Shown here piece after piece: positions 35,776 through 48,827 of a stretch of DNA of 64,000 nucleotides. The notes under the pieces were generated by a model. The model saw only the letters and a list, made by a program, of their open reading frames with translations, was not told the origin of the DNA and ran no database searches. Origin of the DNA: Chamaea fasciata (Eukaryota > Chordata > Aves > Passeriformes > Sylviidae); the NCBI GenBank assembly GCA_029207755.1, contig JARCOQ010000066.1:372001-436000 (forward strand). The letters are read 5' to 3'. The translations under genes and the position numbers were made by a program. Numbering within the stretch: position 1 is the stretch's first letter; each line of letters begins with the position of its first letter.

Positions 35776-38700
35776 CCCACCACTGCTTTCTCCTGGGAAA
35801 CAGATGCAGAACCCAGCAATAGGATTACCCCTATTAGCAGTACCACAGACACCAGCTGCCATTGCTACCAGTGATAAAAATTCAACCCAAATCCCATCCA
35901 TTTCATTCTGCTGCCCACCCTCTCTGATTTAGCTAAGAGAATCATCTGCATTTCCTCCCAAGATCTGATCTACTTCATAAACCATTTCTTTCCAATTTCA
36001 ATCCAAACGACATGCATATCAATATTTTACAATTTCCCTAAATAATAGCCACATTTACCTGAAAACCATTTACTGCATCTCTACCATAAGTGTTGTTTCT
36101 CACAGCTGAAAGTTAATGACAAATACAGGCTCCAATTTAGCCCAACATTTCCAGCCTCTCCAAAGTGCAGTTCCATTTGTACACTGGATTTCCATCTTAT
36201 CTCAATACATAGGATGTAAAAGAAAGTACATCATGCATTCCCTTGAATTTTATCCACAAATTTGGGGAAGACAACACCACCAAAATAAAGCGAACCCAGA
36301 CTCCTAACTTGTCACTGTTGTAGATGTGCTCTCAGTAGAGCACATTTCTGCCATTTCTGCACTATTTCCTCCCTCTGCTTGATACTCTTCCTCTTCTTTT
36401 CAAAATCCTTTCATACTGAATGGACCATTCAAGTGGGATGTCACCAGTATTAGTATCAAATGCCCCTCTGCTGCAACTAAATTCTACTTTTCCTATGAAT
36501 TTATCATGATTCAGGTTTTGTCCGCAAAGAGTCACACCGAAGAGTCACAATAAATTTTGAAGCTTTGGTCAGAAAGAGCCTTGTAACCCAAGAATGCCCC
36601 TGCTCACAAAAAGTGCACTGAGTAATAATACCCTGGTCTGTGTTAGCACAGCTCTCTAAATGGCCCAGTTATTCTGCCTAACGCTGTCATCTCCCCCATT
36701 TACCAAACCATTCATTTTTATCACCCAGTGTACCTGTCATTTAAGTGTTATCATTATTTCTGGTTCAACAATGAACATATATAGAGATGCTCTGCCAGCC
36801 TGGGCAGAACATCCTGTTTCCCCACACACACACACACAACTTCTCTGAGCTCTCTATTTAAGCTCTAGGAACACTTGGTGAATAGTTTTTTAATCTTCAA
36901 TTATTGCAATTTACCCCCGTATCCACAGCACTATTAAAATGCTTTCTCTTAGCAAGATGAAATACTGCTACTATTTCTGCAATTCATCAGCTGATAAAGG
37001 GCAGTGCTACAGAGAGCTTCTAAACCAAACACCACCGACATGGCATCAGGACCAATTGAAAAGCATTTGATTTTCTAGTTGCAATTATGCTTGAACCAGA
37101 TTATTCAAAAAAAAAAAAAAAAAAAAAAAAGAAACAAAACCAAAAAACAAAACCCTCTGGAGCCACATGACAAGCAGTCTGTAAGATGTGAACCTCAGAT
37201 CAAATCATCCATTCCATTCTTAAGATTGATTAGTAGTTTAAATTCCTATTTAAAATATCTCCTTCTTTAGTTATTCTTTTAGGTTTAGGGAATGTTTTCC
37301 TCAAACAAAATCTTGCACTTGTAATACACCACTCTTAAAAGAGATTTTAACTCTTATGTACCTTCCTATCTCAATTTCATAGAGGGATTATAACAGGTTT
37401 CTTCCAGAGGGACAGCACAGGCCCAAAGATCCCAAACCCAGGGAAACGGAGAGAGTGAACACTCCCAACACTCCAGCTGTGGTTGGGAAAAGCTATAACA
37501 ATGACACAAAGGACACATCTCACGTCCCAGAGCACCAGCCCTGGAATGGCAACATCACCCAGACAGGCGTCTCTGAAAGGATCCAAAAAGGTGCAGTCTA
37601 CAACAGGGTTATCCCACACAGGCAGTTGCAGCTACATTAGCAAAAACATTTCAAGAAAATCTCCATTTTCTACTCTGTCCCTCATTCCCGTTTTGAAAAT
37701 TCCCTTTTTTGAGCTAAAATTCATTTGAAAACATCATCTACATGCACACGGCAAGCACAGGACTTTGCAGCAAGCCCAGCACCCTTGCTGGCACTCTGGA
37801 AATGCCAGCACAGTGTGCCGGGAAAGTGGCGGCGGCCTCGGGGACACGCAGCGGGAATGTGGGGCAATGCTGACACCCCATGGCTGCTCCTGCACCACCG
37901 ACGGCAGCGGCACAGCCAGCACCCCAAAGGCTGCCTGCAAATTGCCTCACGTCTCACACACCTCCCACTGAGCCCCCGGTGCTCCGACAAAACCACCTCA
38001 GCGTCCTCCTGCTCAAGCTCCAACTTCCCTGCTGCTTTGCATGCATCCAAAACACGGCGCAGCAATCGCCGGCCCTTCTGTCCAGAACACAATTAAAACT
38101 CAGATTCAGCCCACAAGGACAACTTGCAGAGCCCTGTCCACAGCAAGTCTGGCCTGATCTCACCGTGCACTTACAGACATGGCATTTCTCCTGGGGGTTA
38201 AGGAACAGAACCTGATCATTGCACGCAATCTCAGACATAAGGCAAAATAAATCTGTAAGTCTCTTCAACATTTGTTGCTTAAAGCTCTTTAAACGAGCCT
38301 ATTCTGTGGCTCAGAAATTAAGTGGAAAATGACAAATGCAATCACTTGCAGTGCATCTGAGCCCTGAATGACCTCATGACACAAGTCAAGCCTGTCTAGG
38401 CCCAACACCATCTTTTGAGAACATTTCATTCAAGCTGAAAGAACACTCATTTCCACCTACAAGAACCCTAAAGAAATCATTGCAGGAAAAAAGCTGTCAT
38501 TAGTACCAGAACATGTCTCAAATACCTGCAATGTCATTTAGAAACTGCATTGCACCATGACAGCAACTTCTTTCTAGAACACTCTTTTGGACAGATACAA
38601 TGCTATTGCACTAAAAATAACATGGGTCAAGCAATGAGGAAAGGAGGATATTCTAACACAGACACAGCTTACCGTATTTGGACAATATTTCAGCATCATC

Positions 38701-39047
38701 TAGAAAGAAGGGAAATCTTGTTTGAAGGCCTGACAGCAAGTTAAAAGTTGAGCATTCTGGTTGGGTCACAGAGTGCAAGTAACTCAGCCACCACCACAGG
38801 CCTGCTGGCAGGAGGGCTTCCCTGCTGGCAGGAGGGCTTCCCTGGCACAGTTGATCCTCCAGAGCCTCCTGAGGCTTCCTCCTGCCCTCAGGCACAAGGC
38901 TGCTCTGCCCAGGGCCGTGCCCAGCACTGCACACTCACCCCAAACACTCCAGGAGCCCACTGGGGCCACAGCAACGGCCTGGCGCCCCCAACACTCCATG
39001 GACGTCAACCCGTTATGAGCACGGCAACAGCCTGGCACCCAAACACT
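35776..39047. repeat. Unit 12
   Basis: Complete unit of 3272 bp with 24 A at 37107-37130. Its first 1.2 kb matches unit 16 at an offset of 13,052 bp. Its middle matches unit 9 (AGGCCCAAAGATCC, TGCATGCATCC), and its last part also matches the end of unit 9, at an offset of 9816 bp. It is clearly mosaic. The candidate spliced frame spans 37366-38699. Confidence 0.97.
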
Positions 39048-42000
39048 CCCACCACTGCTTTCTCCTGGGAAACAGATGCAGAACCCAGCAATAGGATTAC
39101 CCCTATTAGCAGTACCACAGACACCGGCTGCCATTGCTACCAGTGATAAAAATTCAACCAAAATCCCATCCATTTCATTCTGCTGCCAACCCTCTCTGAT
39201 TTAGCTAAGAAAATCATCTGCATTTCCTCCCAAGATCTGATCTACTTCATAAACCATTTCTTTCCAATTTCAATCCAAACAACATGCATATCAATATTTT
39301 ACAATTTCCCTAAATAATAGCCACATTTACCTGAAAACCATTTACTGCATCTCTACCATAAGTGTTGTTTCTCACAGCTGAAAGTTAATTACAAATACAG
39401 GCTCCAATTTAGCCCAACATTTCCAGCCTCTCCAAAGTGCAGTTCCATTTGTACACTGGATTTCCATCTTATCTCAATACATAGGATGTAAAAGAAAGTA
39501 CATCATGCATTCCCTTGAATTTTATCCACAAATTTGGGGAAGACAACACCACCAAAATAAAGCAAATCCAGACTCCTAACTTGTCACTGTTGTAGATGTG
39601 CTCTCAGTAGAGCACATTTCTGCCATTTCTGCACTATTTCCTCTCTCTGCTTGATACTCTTCCTCTTCTTTTCAAAATCCTTTCACACTGAATGGACCAT
39701 TCAAGTGGGATGTCACCAGTATTAGTATCAAATGCCCCTCTGCTACAACTAAATTCTACTTTTCCTATGAATTTATCATCATTCAGGTTTTGTCCGCAAA
39801 GAGTCACACCGAAGAGTCACAATAAATTTTGAAGCTTTGCTCAGAAAGTGCCTTATAACCCAAGAATGCCCCTGCTCACAAAAAGTGCACTGAGTAATAA
39901 TACACTGGTCTGTGTTAGCACAGCTCACTAAATGGCCCAGTTATTCTGCCTAACGCTGTCATCTCCCCCATTTACCAAACCATTCATTTTTATCACCCAC
40001 AGTACCTGTCATTTAAGTGTTATCATTAGTTCTGGTTCAACAATGAACATACATAGAGATGCTCTGCCAGCCTCGGCAGAACATCCTGTTTCCCCCCACA
40101 CACACACAACTTCTCTGAGCTCTCTATTTAAGTTCTAGGAACACTTGGAGAATAGTTTTTTAATCTTCAATTATTGCAATTTACCCCCGTATCCACAGCA
40201 CTATTAAAATGCTTTCTCTTAGCCACATGAAATACTGCTCCTATTTCTGCAATTCATCAGCTGATAAAGGGCAGTGCTACAGAGAGCTTCTAAACCAAAC
40301 ACCACCGACATGGCATCAGGACCAATTGAAAAGCATTTGATTTTCTAGTTGCAATTATGCTTGAACCAGATTATTCAAAAAAAAAAAACAACCAATAAAC
40401 AAAACCCTCTGGAGCCACATGACAAGCAGTCTGTAAGATGTGAACCTCAGATCAAATCATCCATTCCATTCTTAAGATTGATTAGTAGTTTAAATTCCTA
40501 TTTAAAATATCTCCTTCTTTAGTTATTCTTTTAGGTTTAGGGAATGTTTTCCTCAAACAAAATCTTGAACTTGTAATACACCACTCTGAAAAGAGATTTT
40601 AACTCTTATGTACCTTCCTATCTCAATTTCATAGAGGGATTATAACAGGTTTCTTCCAGAGGGACAGCACAGGCCCCAAGATCCCAAACCCAGGGAAACA
40701 GAGAGAGTGAACACTCCCAACACTCCAGCTGTGGTTGGGAAAAGCTATAACAATGACACAAAGGACACATCTCACGTCCCAGAGCACCAGCCCTGGAATG
40801 GCAACATCACCCAGATAGGCGTCTCTGAAAGGATCCAAAAAGGTGCAGTCTACAACAGGGTTATCCCACACAGGCAGTTGCAGCTACATTAGCAAAAACA
40901 TTTCCAGAAAATCTCCATTTTCTACTCTGTCCCTCATTCCCGTTCTGAAATTTCCCTTTTTTGAGCTAAAATTCATTTGAAAACATCATCTACATGCACA
41001 CGGCAAGCACAGGACTTTGCAGCAAGCCCAGCACCCTTGCTGGCACTCTGGAAATGCCAGCACAGTGTGCCGGGACAGTGGCGGCGGCCTCGGGGACACG
41101 CAGCGGGAAGGTGGGGCAATGCTGACACCCCATGGCTGCTCCTGCACCACCGACGGCAGCGGCACAGCCAGCACCCCAAAGGCTGCCTGCAAATTGCCTC
41201 ACGTCTCACACACCTCCCACTGAGCCCCCGGTGCTCCGACAAAACCACCTCAGCGTCCTCCTGCTCAAGCTCCAACTTCCCTGCTGCTTTGCACGCATCC
41301 AAAACACGGCGCAGCAATCGCCGGCCCTTCTGTCCAGAACACAATTAAAACTCGGATTCAGCCCACAAGGACAACTTGCAGAGCCCTGTCCACAGCAAGT
41401 CTGGCCTGATCTCACCGTGCACTTACAGACATGGCATTTCTCCTGGGGGTTAAGGAACAGAACCTGATCATTGCACGCAATCACAGACATAAGGCAAAAT
41501 AAATCTGTAAGTCTCTTCAACATTTGTTGCATAAAGCTCTTTAAACCAGCCTATTCTGTGGCTCAGAAATTAAGTGGAAAATGACAAATGCAATCACTTG
41601 CAGTGCATCTGAGCCCTGAATGACCTCATGACACAAGTCAAGCCTGTCTAGGCCCAACACCATCTTTTGAGAACATTTCATTCAAGCTGAAAGAACACTC
41701 ATTTCCACCTACAAGAACCCTAAAGAAATCATTGCAGGAAAAAAGCTGTCATTAGTACCAGAACATGTCTCAAATACCTGCAATGTCATTTAGAAACTGC
41801 ATTGCACCATGACAGCAACTTCTTTCTAGAACACTCTTTTGGACAGATACAATGCTATTGCACTAAAAATAACATGGGTCAAACAATGAGGAAAGGAGGA
41901 TATTCTAACACAGACACAGCTTACCGTATTTGGACAATATTTCAGCATCATCTAGAAAGAAGGGAAATCTTGTTTGAAGGCCTGACAGCAAGTTAAAAGT

Positions 42001-42299
42001 TGAGCATTCTGGTTGGGTCACAGAGTGCAAGTAACTCAGCCACCGCCACAGGCCTGCTGGCAGGAGGGCTTCCCTGCTGGCAGGAGGGCTTCCCTGGCAC
42101 AGCTGATCCTCCAGAGCCTCCTGAGGCCTCCCCCTGCCCTCAGGCACAAGGCTGCTCTGCCCAGGGCCGTGCCCAGCACTGCACACTGACCCCAAACACA
42201 CCAGGAGCCCACTGGGGCCACAGCAACCGCCTGGCGCCCCCAACACTCCATGGGCGTCAACCCATTATGAGCATTGCAACAGCCTGGCACCCAAACATT
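39048..42299. repeat. Unit 13
   Basis: Complete unit of 3252 bp with a short A tract (12 A at 40377-40388) followed by CAACCAATAAAC. The first part copies unit 10 at 9816 bp. It is followed by a near-identical unit 14 at exactly 3252 bp. It carries a private CAAACACACCAGG near 42195 and AACCAAGCAATAGG near 42336. The candidate spliced frame spans 40618-41951. Confidence 0.97.
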
Positions 42300-45200
42300 C
42301 CCACCACTGCTGTCTCCTGGGAAACAGATGCAGAACCAAGCAATAGGATTACCCCTATTAGCAGTACCACAGACACAGGCTGCCATTGCTACCAGTGATA
42401 AAAATTCAACCCAAATCCCATCCATTTCATTCTGCTGCCAACCCTCTCTGATTTAGCTAAGAGAATCATCTGCATTTCCTCCCAAGATCTGATCTACTTC
42501 ATAAACCATTTCTTTCCAATTTCAATCCAAACGACATGCATATCAATATTTTACAATTTCCCTAAATAATAGCCACATTTACCTGAAAACCATTTACTGC
42601 ATCTCTACCACAAGTGTTGTTTCTCACAGCTGAAAGTTAATTACAAATACAGGCTCCAATTTAGCCCAAAATTTCCAGCCTCTCCAAAGTGCAGTTCCAT
42701 TTGTACACTGGATTTCCATCTTATCTCAATACATAGGATGTAAAAGAAAGTACATCATGCATTCCCTTGAATTTTATCCACAAATTTGGGGAAGACAACA
42801 CCACCAAAATAAAGCAAATCCAGACTCCTAACTTGTCACTGTTGTAGATGTGCTCTCAGTAGAGCACATTTCTGCCATTTCTGCACTATTTCCTCTCTCT
42901 GCTTGATACTCTTCCTCTTCTTTTCAAAATCCTTTCACACTGAATGGACCATTCAAGTGGGATGTCACCAGTATTAGTATCAAATGCCCCTCTGCTGCAA
43001 CTAAATTCTACTTTTCCTATGAATTTATCATCATTCAGGTTTTGTCCGCAAAGAGTCACACCGAAGAGTCACAATAAATTTTGAAGCTTTGCTCAGAAAG
43101 TGCCTTATAACCCAAGAATGCCCCTGCTCACAAAAAGTGCACTGAGTAATAATACACTGGTCTGTGTTAGCACAGCTCACTAAATGGCCCAGTTATTCTG
43201 CCTAACGCTGTCATCTCCCCCATTTACCAAACCATTCATTTTTATCACCCACAGTACCTGTCATTTAAGTGTTATCATTAGTTCTGGTTCAACAATGAAC
43301 ATACATAGAGATGCTCTGCCAGCCTCGGCAGAACATCCTGTTTCCCCACACACACACACAACTTCTCTGAGCTCTCTATTTAAGTTCTAGGAACACTTGG
43401 AGAATAGTTTTTTAATCTTCAATTATTGCAATTTACCCCCGTATCCACAGCACTATTAAAATGCTTTCTCTTAGCCACATGAAATACTGCTCCTATTTCT
43501 GCAATTCATCAGCTGATAAAGGGCAGTGCTACAGAGAGCTTCTAAACCAAACACCACCGACATGGCATCAGGACCAATTGAAAAGCATTTGATTTTCTAG
43601 TTGCAATTATGCTTGAACCAGATTATTCAAAAAAAAAAAACAACAAATAAACAAAACCCTCTGGAGCCACATGACAAGCAGTCTGTAAGATGTGAACCTC
43701 AGATCAAATCATCCATTCCATTCTTAAGATTGATTAGTAGTTTAAATTCCTATTTAAAATATCTCCTTCTTTAGTTATTCTTTTAGGTTTAGGGAATGTT
43801 TTCCTCAAACAAAATCTTGCACTTGTAATACACCACTCTTAAAAGAGATTTTAACTCTTATGTACCTTCCTATCTCAATTTCATAGAGGGATTATAACAG
43901 GTTTCTTCCAGAGGGACAGCACAGGTCCCAAGATCCCAAACCCAGGGAAACAGAGAGAGTGAACACTCCCAACACTCCAGCTGTGGTTGGGAAAAGCTAT
44001 AACAATGACACAAAGGACACATCTCACGTCCCAGAGCACCAGCCCTGGAATGGCAACATCACCCAGATAGGCGTCTCTGAAAGGATCCAAAAAGGTGCAG
44101 TCTACAACAGGGTTATCCCACACAGGCAGTTGCAGCTACATTAGCAAAAACATTTCCAGAAAATCTCCATTTTCTACTCTGTCCCTCATTCCCGTTCTGA
44201 AATTTCCCTTTTTTGAGCTAAAATTCATTTGAAAACATCATCTACATGCACACGGCAAGCACAGGACTTTGCAGCAAGCCCAGCACCCTTGCTGGCACTC
44301 TGGAAATGCCAGCACAGTGTGCCGGGACAGTGGCGGCGGCCTCGGGGACACGCAGCGGGAAGGTGGGGCAATGCTGACACCCCATGGCTGCTCCTGCACC
44401 ACCGACGGCAGCGGCACAGCCAGCACCCCAAAGGCTGCCTGCAAATTGCCTCACGTCTCACACACCTCCCACTGAGCCCCCGGTGCTCCGACAAAACCAC
44501 CTCAGCGTCCTCCTGCTCAAGCTCCAACTTCCCTGCTGCTTTGCACGCATCCAAAACACGGCGCAGCAATCGCCGGCCCTTCTGTCCAGAACACAATTAA
44601 AACTCGGATTCAGCCCACAAGGACAACTTGCAGAGCCCTGTCCACAGCAAGTCTGGCCTGATCTCACCGTGCACTTACAGACATGGCATTTCTCCTGGGG
44701 GTTAAGGAACAGAACCTGATCATTGCACGCAATCACAGACATAAGGCAAAATAAATCTGTAAGTCTCTTCAACATTTGTTGCTTAAAGCTCTTTAAACCA
44801 GCCTATTCTGTAGCTCAGAAATTAAGTGGAAAATGACAAATGCAATCACTTGCAGTGCATCTGAGCCCTGAATGACCTCATGACACAAGTCAAGCCTGTC
44901 TAGGCCCAACACCATCTTTTGAGAACATTTCATTCAAGCTGAAAGAACACTCATTTCCACCTACATGAACCCTAAAGCAATCATTGCAGGAAAAAAGCTG
45001 TCATTAGTACCAGAACATGTCTCAAATACCTGCAATGTCATTTAGAAACTGCATTGCACCATGACAGCAACTTCTTTCTAGAACACTCTTTTGGACAGAT
45101 ACAATGCTATTGCACTAAAAATAACATGGGTCAAACAATGAGGAAAGGAGGATATTCTAACACAGACACAGCTTACCGTATTTGGACAATATTTCAGCAT

Positions 45201-45551
45201 CATCTAGAAAGAAGGGAAATCTTGTTTGAAGGCCTGACAGCAAGTTAAAAGTTGAGCATTCTGGTTGGGTCACAGAGTGCAAGTAACTCAGCCACCGCCA
45301 CAGGCCTGCTGGCAGGAGGGCTTCCCTGCTGGCAGGAGGGCTTCCCTGGCACAGCTGATCCTCCAGAGCCTCCTGAGGCCTCCCCCTGCCCTCAGGCACA
45401 AGGCTGCTCTGCCCAGGGCCGTGCCCAGCACTGCACACTGACCCCAAACACTCCAGGAGCCCACTGGGGCCACAGCAACCGCCTGGCGCCCCCAACACTC
45501 CATGGGCGTCAACCCATTATGAGCATTGCAACAGCCTGGCACCCAAACATT
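42300..45551. repeat. Unit 14
   Basis: Complete unit of 3252 bp, close to unit 13 over most of its length (12 A at 43629-43640, then CAACAAATAAAC). It lacks the CTTGAACTTG and CTCTGAAAAG variants of unit 13. Private changes include CAGGTCCCAAG near 43924, CTGTAGCTC near 44810 and CTACATGAACCCTAAAGC near 44963. The candidate spliced frame spans 43870-45203. Confidence 0.97.
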
Positions 45552-46879
45552 CCCACCACTGCTGTCTCCTGGGAAACAGATGCAGAACCCAGCAATAGGA
45601 TTACCCCTATTAGCAGTACCACAGACACAGGCTGCCATTGCTACCAGTGATAAAAATTCAACCCAAATCCCATCCATTTCATTCTGCTGCCAACCCTCTC
45701 TGATTTAGCTAAGAGAATCATCTGCATTTCCTCCCAAGATCTGATCTACTTCATAAACCATTTCTTTCCAATTTCAATCCAAACGACATGCATATCAATA
45801 TTTTACAATTTCCCTAAATAATAGCCACATTTACCTGAAAACCATTTACTGCATCTCTACCACAAGTGTTGTTTCTCACAGCTGAAAGTTAATTACAAAT
45901 ACAGGCTCCAATTTAGCCCAAAATTTCCAGCCTCTCCAAAGTGCAGTTCCATTTGTACACTGGATTTCCATCTTATCTCAATACATAGGATGTAAAAGAA
46001 AGTACATCATGCATTCCCTTGAATTTTATCCACAAATTTGGGGAAGACAACACCACCAAAATAAAGCGAACCCAGACTCCTAACTTGTCACTGTTGTAGA
46101 TGTGCTCTCAGTAGAGCACATTTCCGCCATTTCTGCACTATTTCCTCCCTCTGCTTGATACTCTTCCTCTTCTTTTCAAAATCCTTTCACACTGAATGGA
46201 CCATTCAAGTGGGATGTCACCAGTATTAGTATCAAATGCCCCTCTGCTACAACTAAATTCTACTTTTCCTATGCATTTATCATCATTCGGGTTTTGTCCG
46301 CAAAGAGTCACACCAAATAGTCACAATAAATTTTGAAGCTTGGGTCAGAAAGTGCCTTGTAACCCAAGAATGCCCCTGCTCACAAAAAGTGCACTGAGTA
46401 ATAATACACCGGTCTGTGTTAGCACAGCTCACTAAATGGCCCAGTTATTCTGCCTAACGCTGTCATCTCCCCCATTTACCAAACCATTCATTTTTATCAC
46501 CCAGTGTACCTGTCATTTAAGTGTTATCATTAGTTCTGGTTCAACAATGAACATATATAGAGATGCTCTGCCAGCCTGGGCAGAACATCCTGTTTCCCCA
46601 CACACACACACAACTTCTCTGAGCTCTCTATTTAAGCTCTAGGAACACTTGGAGAATAGTTTTTTAATCTTCAATTATTGCAATTTACCCCCGTATCCAC
46701 AGCACTATTAAAATGCTTTCTCTTAGCCACATGAAATACTGCTCCTATTTCTGCAATTCATCAGCTGATAAAGGGCAGTGCTACAGAGAGCTTCTAAACC
46801 AAACACCACCGACATGGCATCAGGACCAATTGAAAAGCATTTGATTTTCTAGTTGCAATTATGCTTGAACCAGATTATT

Positions 46880-46912
<33 letters not shown>

Positions 46913-48827
46913 ACCAAAACCAAAAAACAAAACTTTCTGGTGCCACATGACAAGCAGTCTGTAAGATGTGAACCTCAGATCAAATCATCCATTCCATTCT
47001 TAAGATTGATTAGTAGTTTAAATTCCTATTTAAAATATCTCCTTCTTTAGTTATTCTTTTAGGTTTAGGGAATGTTTTCCTCAAACAAAATCTTGCACTT
47101 GTAATACACCACTCTTAAAAGAGATTTTAACTCTTATGTACCTTCCTATCTCAATTTCATAGAGGGATTATAACAGGTTTCTTCCAGAGGGACAGCACAG
47201 GCCCCAAGATCCCAAACCCAGGGAAACAGAGAGAGTGAACACTCCCAACACTCCAGCTGTGGTTGGGAAAAGCTATAACAATGACACAAAGGACACATCT
47301 CACGTCCCAGAGCACCAGCCCTGGAATGGCAACATCACCCAGACAGGCGTCTCTGAAAGGATCCAAAAAGGTGCAGTCTACAACAGGGTTATCCCACACA
47401 GGCAGTTGCAGCTACATTAGCAAAAACATTTCAAGAAAATCTCCATTTTCTACTCTGTCCCTCATTCCCGTTTTGAAAATTCCCTTTTTTGAGCTAAAAT
47501 TCATTTGAAAACATCATCTACATGCACACGGCAAGCACAGGACTTTGCAGCAAGCCCAGCACCCTTGCTGGCACTTTGGAAATGCCAGCGCAGTGTGCCA
47601 GGACAGTGGCGGCGGCCTCGGGGACACGCAGCGGGAATGTGGGGCAATGCTGAAACCCCATGGCTGCTCCTGCACCACCGACGGCAGCGGCACAGCCAGC
47701 ACCCCAAAGGCTGCCTGCAAATTGCCTCACGTCTCACACACCTCCCACTGAGCCCCCGGTGCTCCGACAAAACCACCTCAGCGTCCTCCTGCTCAAGCTC
47801 CAACTTCCCTGCTGCTTTGCACGCATCCAAAACACGGCGCAGCAATCGCCGGCCCTTCTGTCCAGAACACAATTAAAACTCAGATTCAGCCCACAAGGAC
47901 AACTTGCAGAGCCCTGTCCACAGCAAGTCTGGCCTGATCTCACCGTGCATTTACAGACATGGCATTTCTCCTGGGGGTTAAGGAACAGAACCTGATCATT
48001 GCACGCAATCACAGACATAAGGCAAAATAAATCTGTAAGTCTCTTCAACATTTGTTGCTTAAAGCTCTTTAAACCAGCCTATTCTGTGGCTCAGAAATTA
48101 AGTGGAAAATGACAAATGCAATCACTTGCAGTGCATCTGAGCCCTGAATGACCTCATGACACAAGTCAAGCCTGTCTAGGCCCAACACCATCTTTTGAGA
48201 ACATTTCATTCAAGCTGAAAGAACACTCATTTCCACCTACAAGAACCCTAAAGAAATCATTGCAGGAAAAAAGCTGTCATTAGTACCAGAACATGTCTCA
48301 AATACCTGCAATGTCATTTAGAAACTGCATTGCACCATGACAGCAACTTCTTTCTAGAACACTCTTTTGGACAGATACAATGCTATTGCACTAAAAATAA
48401 CATGGGTCAAGCAATGAGGAAAGGAGGATATTCTAACACAGACACAGCTTACCGCATTTGGACAATATTTCAGCATCATCTAGAAAGAAGGGAAATCTTG
48501 TTTGAAGGCCTGACAGCAAGTTAAAAGTTGAGCATTCTGGTTGGGTCACAGAGTGCAAGTAACTCAGCCACCACCACAGGCCTGCTGGCAGGAGGGCTTC
48601 CCTGCTGGCAGGAGGGCTTCCCTGGCACAGCTGATCCTCCAGAGCCTCCTGAGGCCTCCCCCTGCCCTCAGGCACAAGGCTGCTCTGCCCAGGGCCGTGC
48701 CCAGCACTGCACACTCACCCCAAACACTCCAGGAGCCCACTGGGGCCACAGCAACCGCCTGGCGCCCCCAACACTCCATGGGCGTCAACCCATTATGAGC
48801 ATTGCAACAGCCTGGCACCCAAACATT
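45552..48827. repeat. Unit 15
   Basis: Complete unit of 3276 bp with the longest A tract of the window (31 A at 46881-46911), followed by the ACACCAAAACC and ACTTTCTGG variants of units 9 and 11. Private changes cluster in the GC-rich patch (CACTTTGG near 47573, CCAGCGCAG near 47585, GCTGAAACC near 47650). The end of the unit begins a stretch that matches the end of unit 11 and the start of unit 12 at 13,052 bp. The candidate spliced frame spans 47146-48479. Confidence 0.97.
46881..46911. repeat. Longest A tract, 31 A
   Basis: Unit 15. Counted directly as 31 consecutive A. Homopolymer length of this size is error-prone in both sequencing and replication. Confidence 0.85.
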
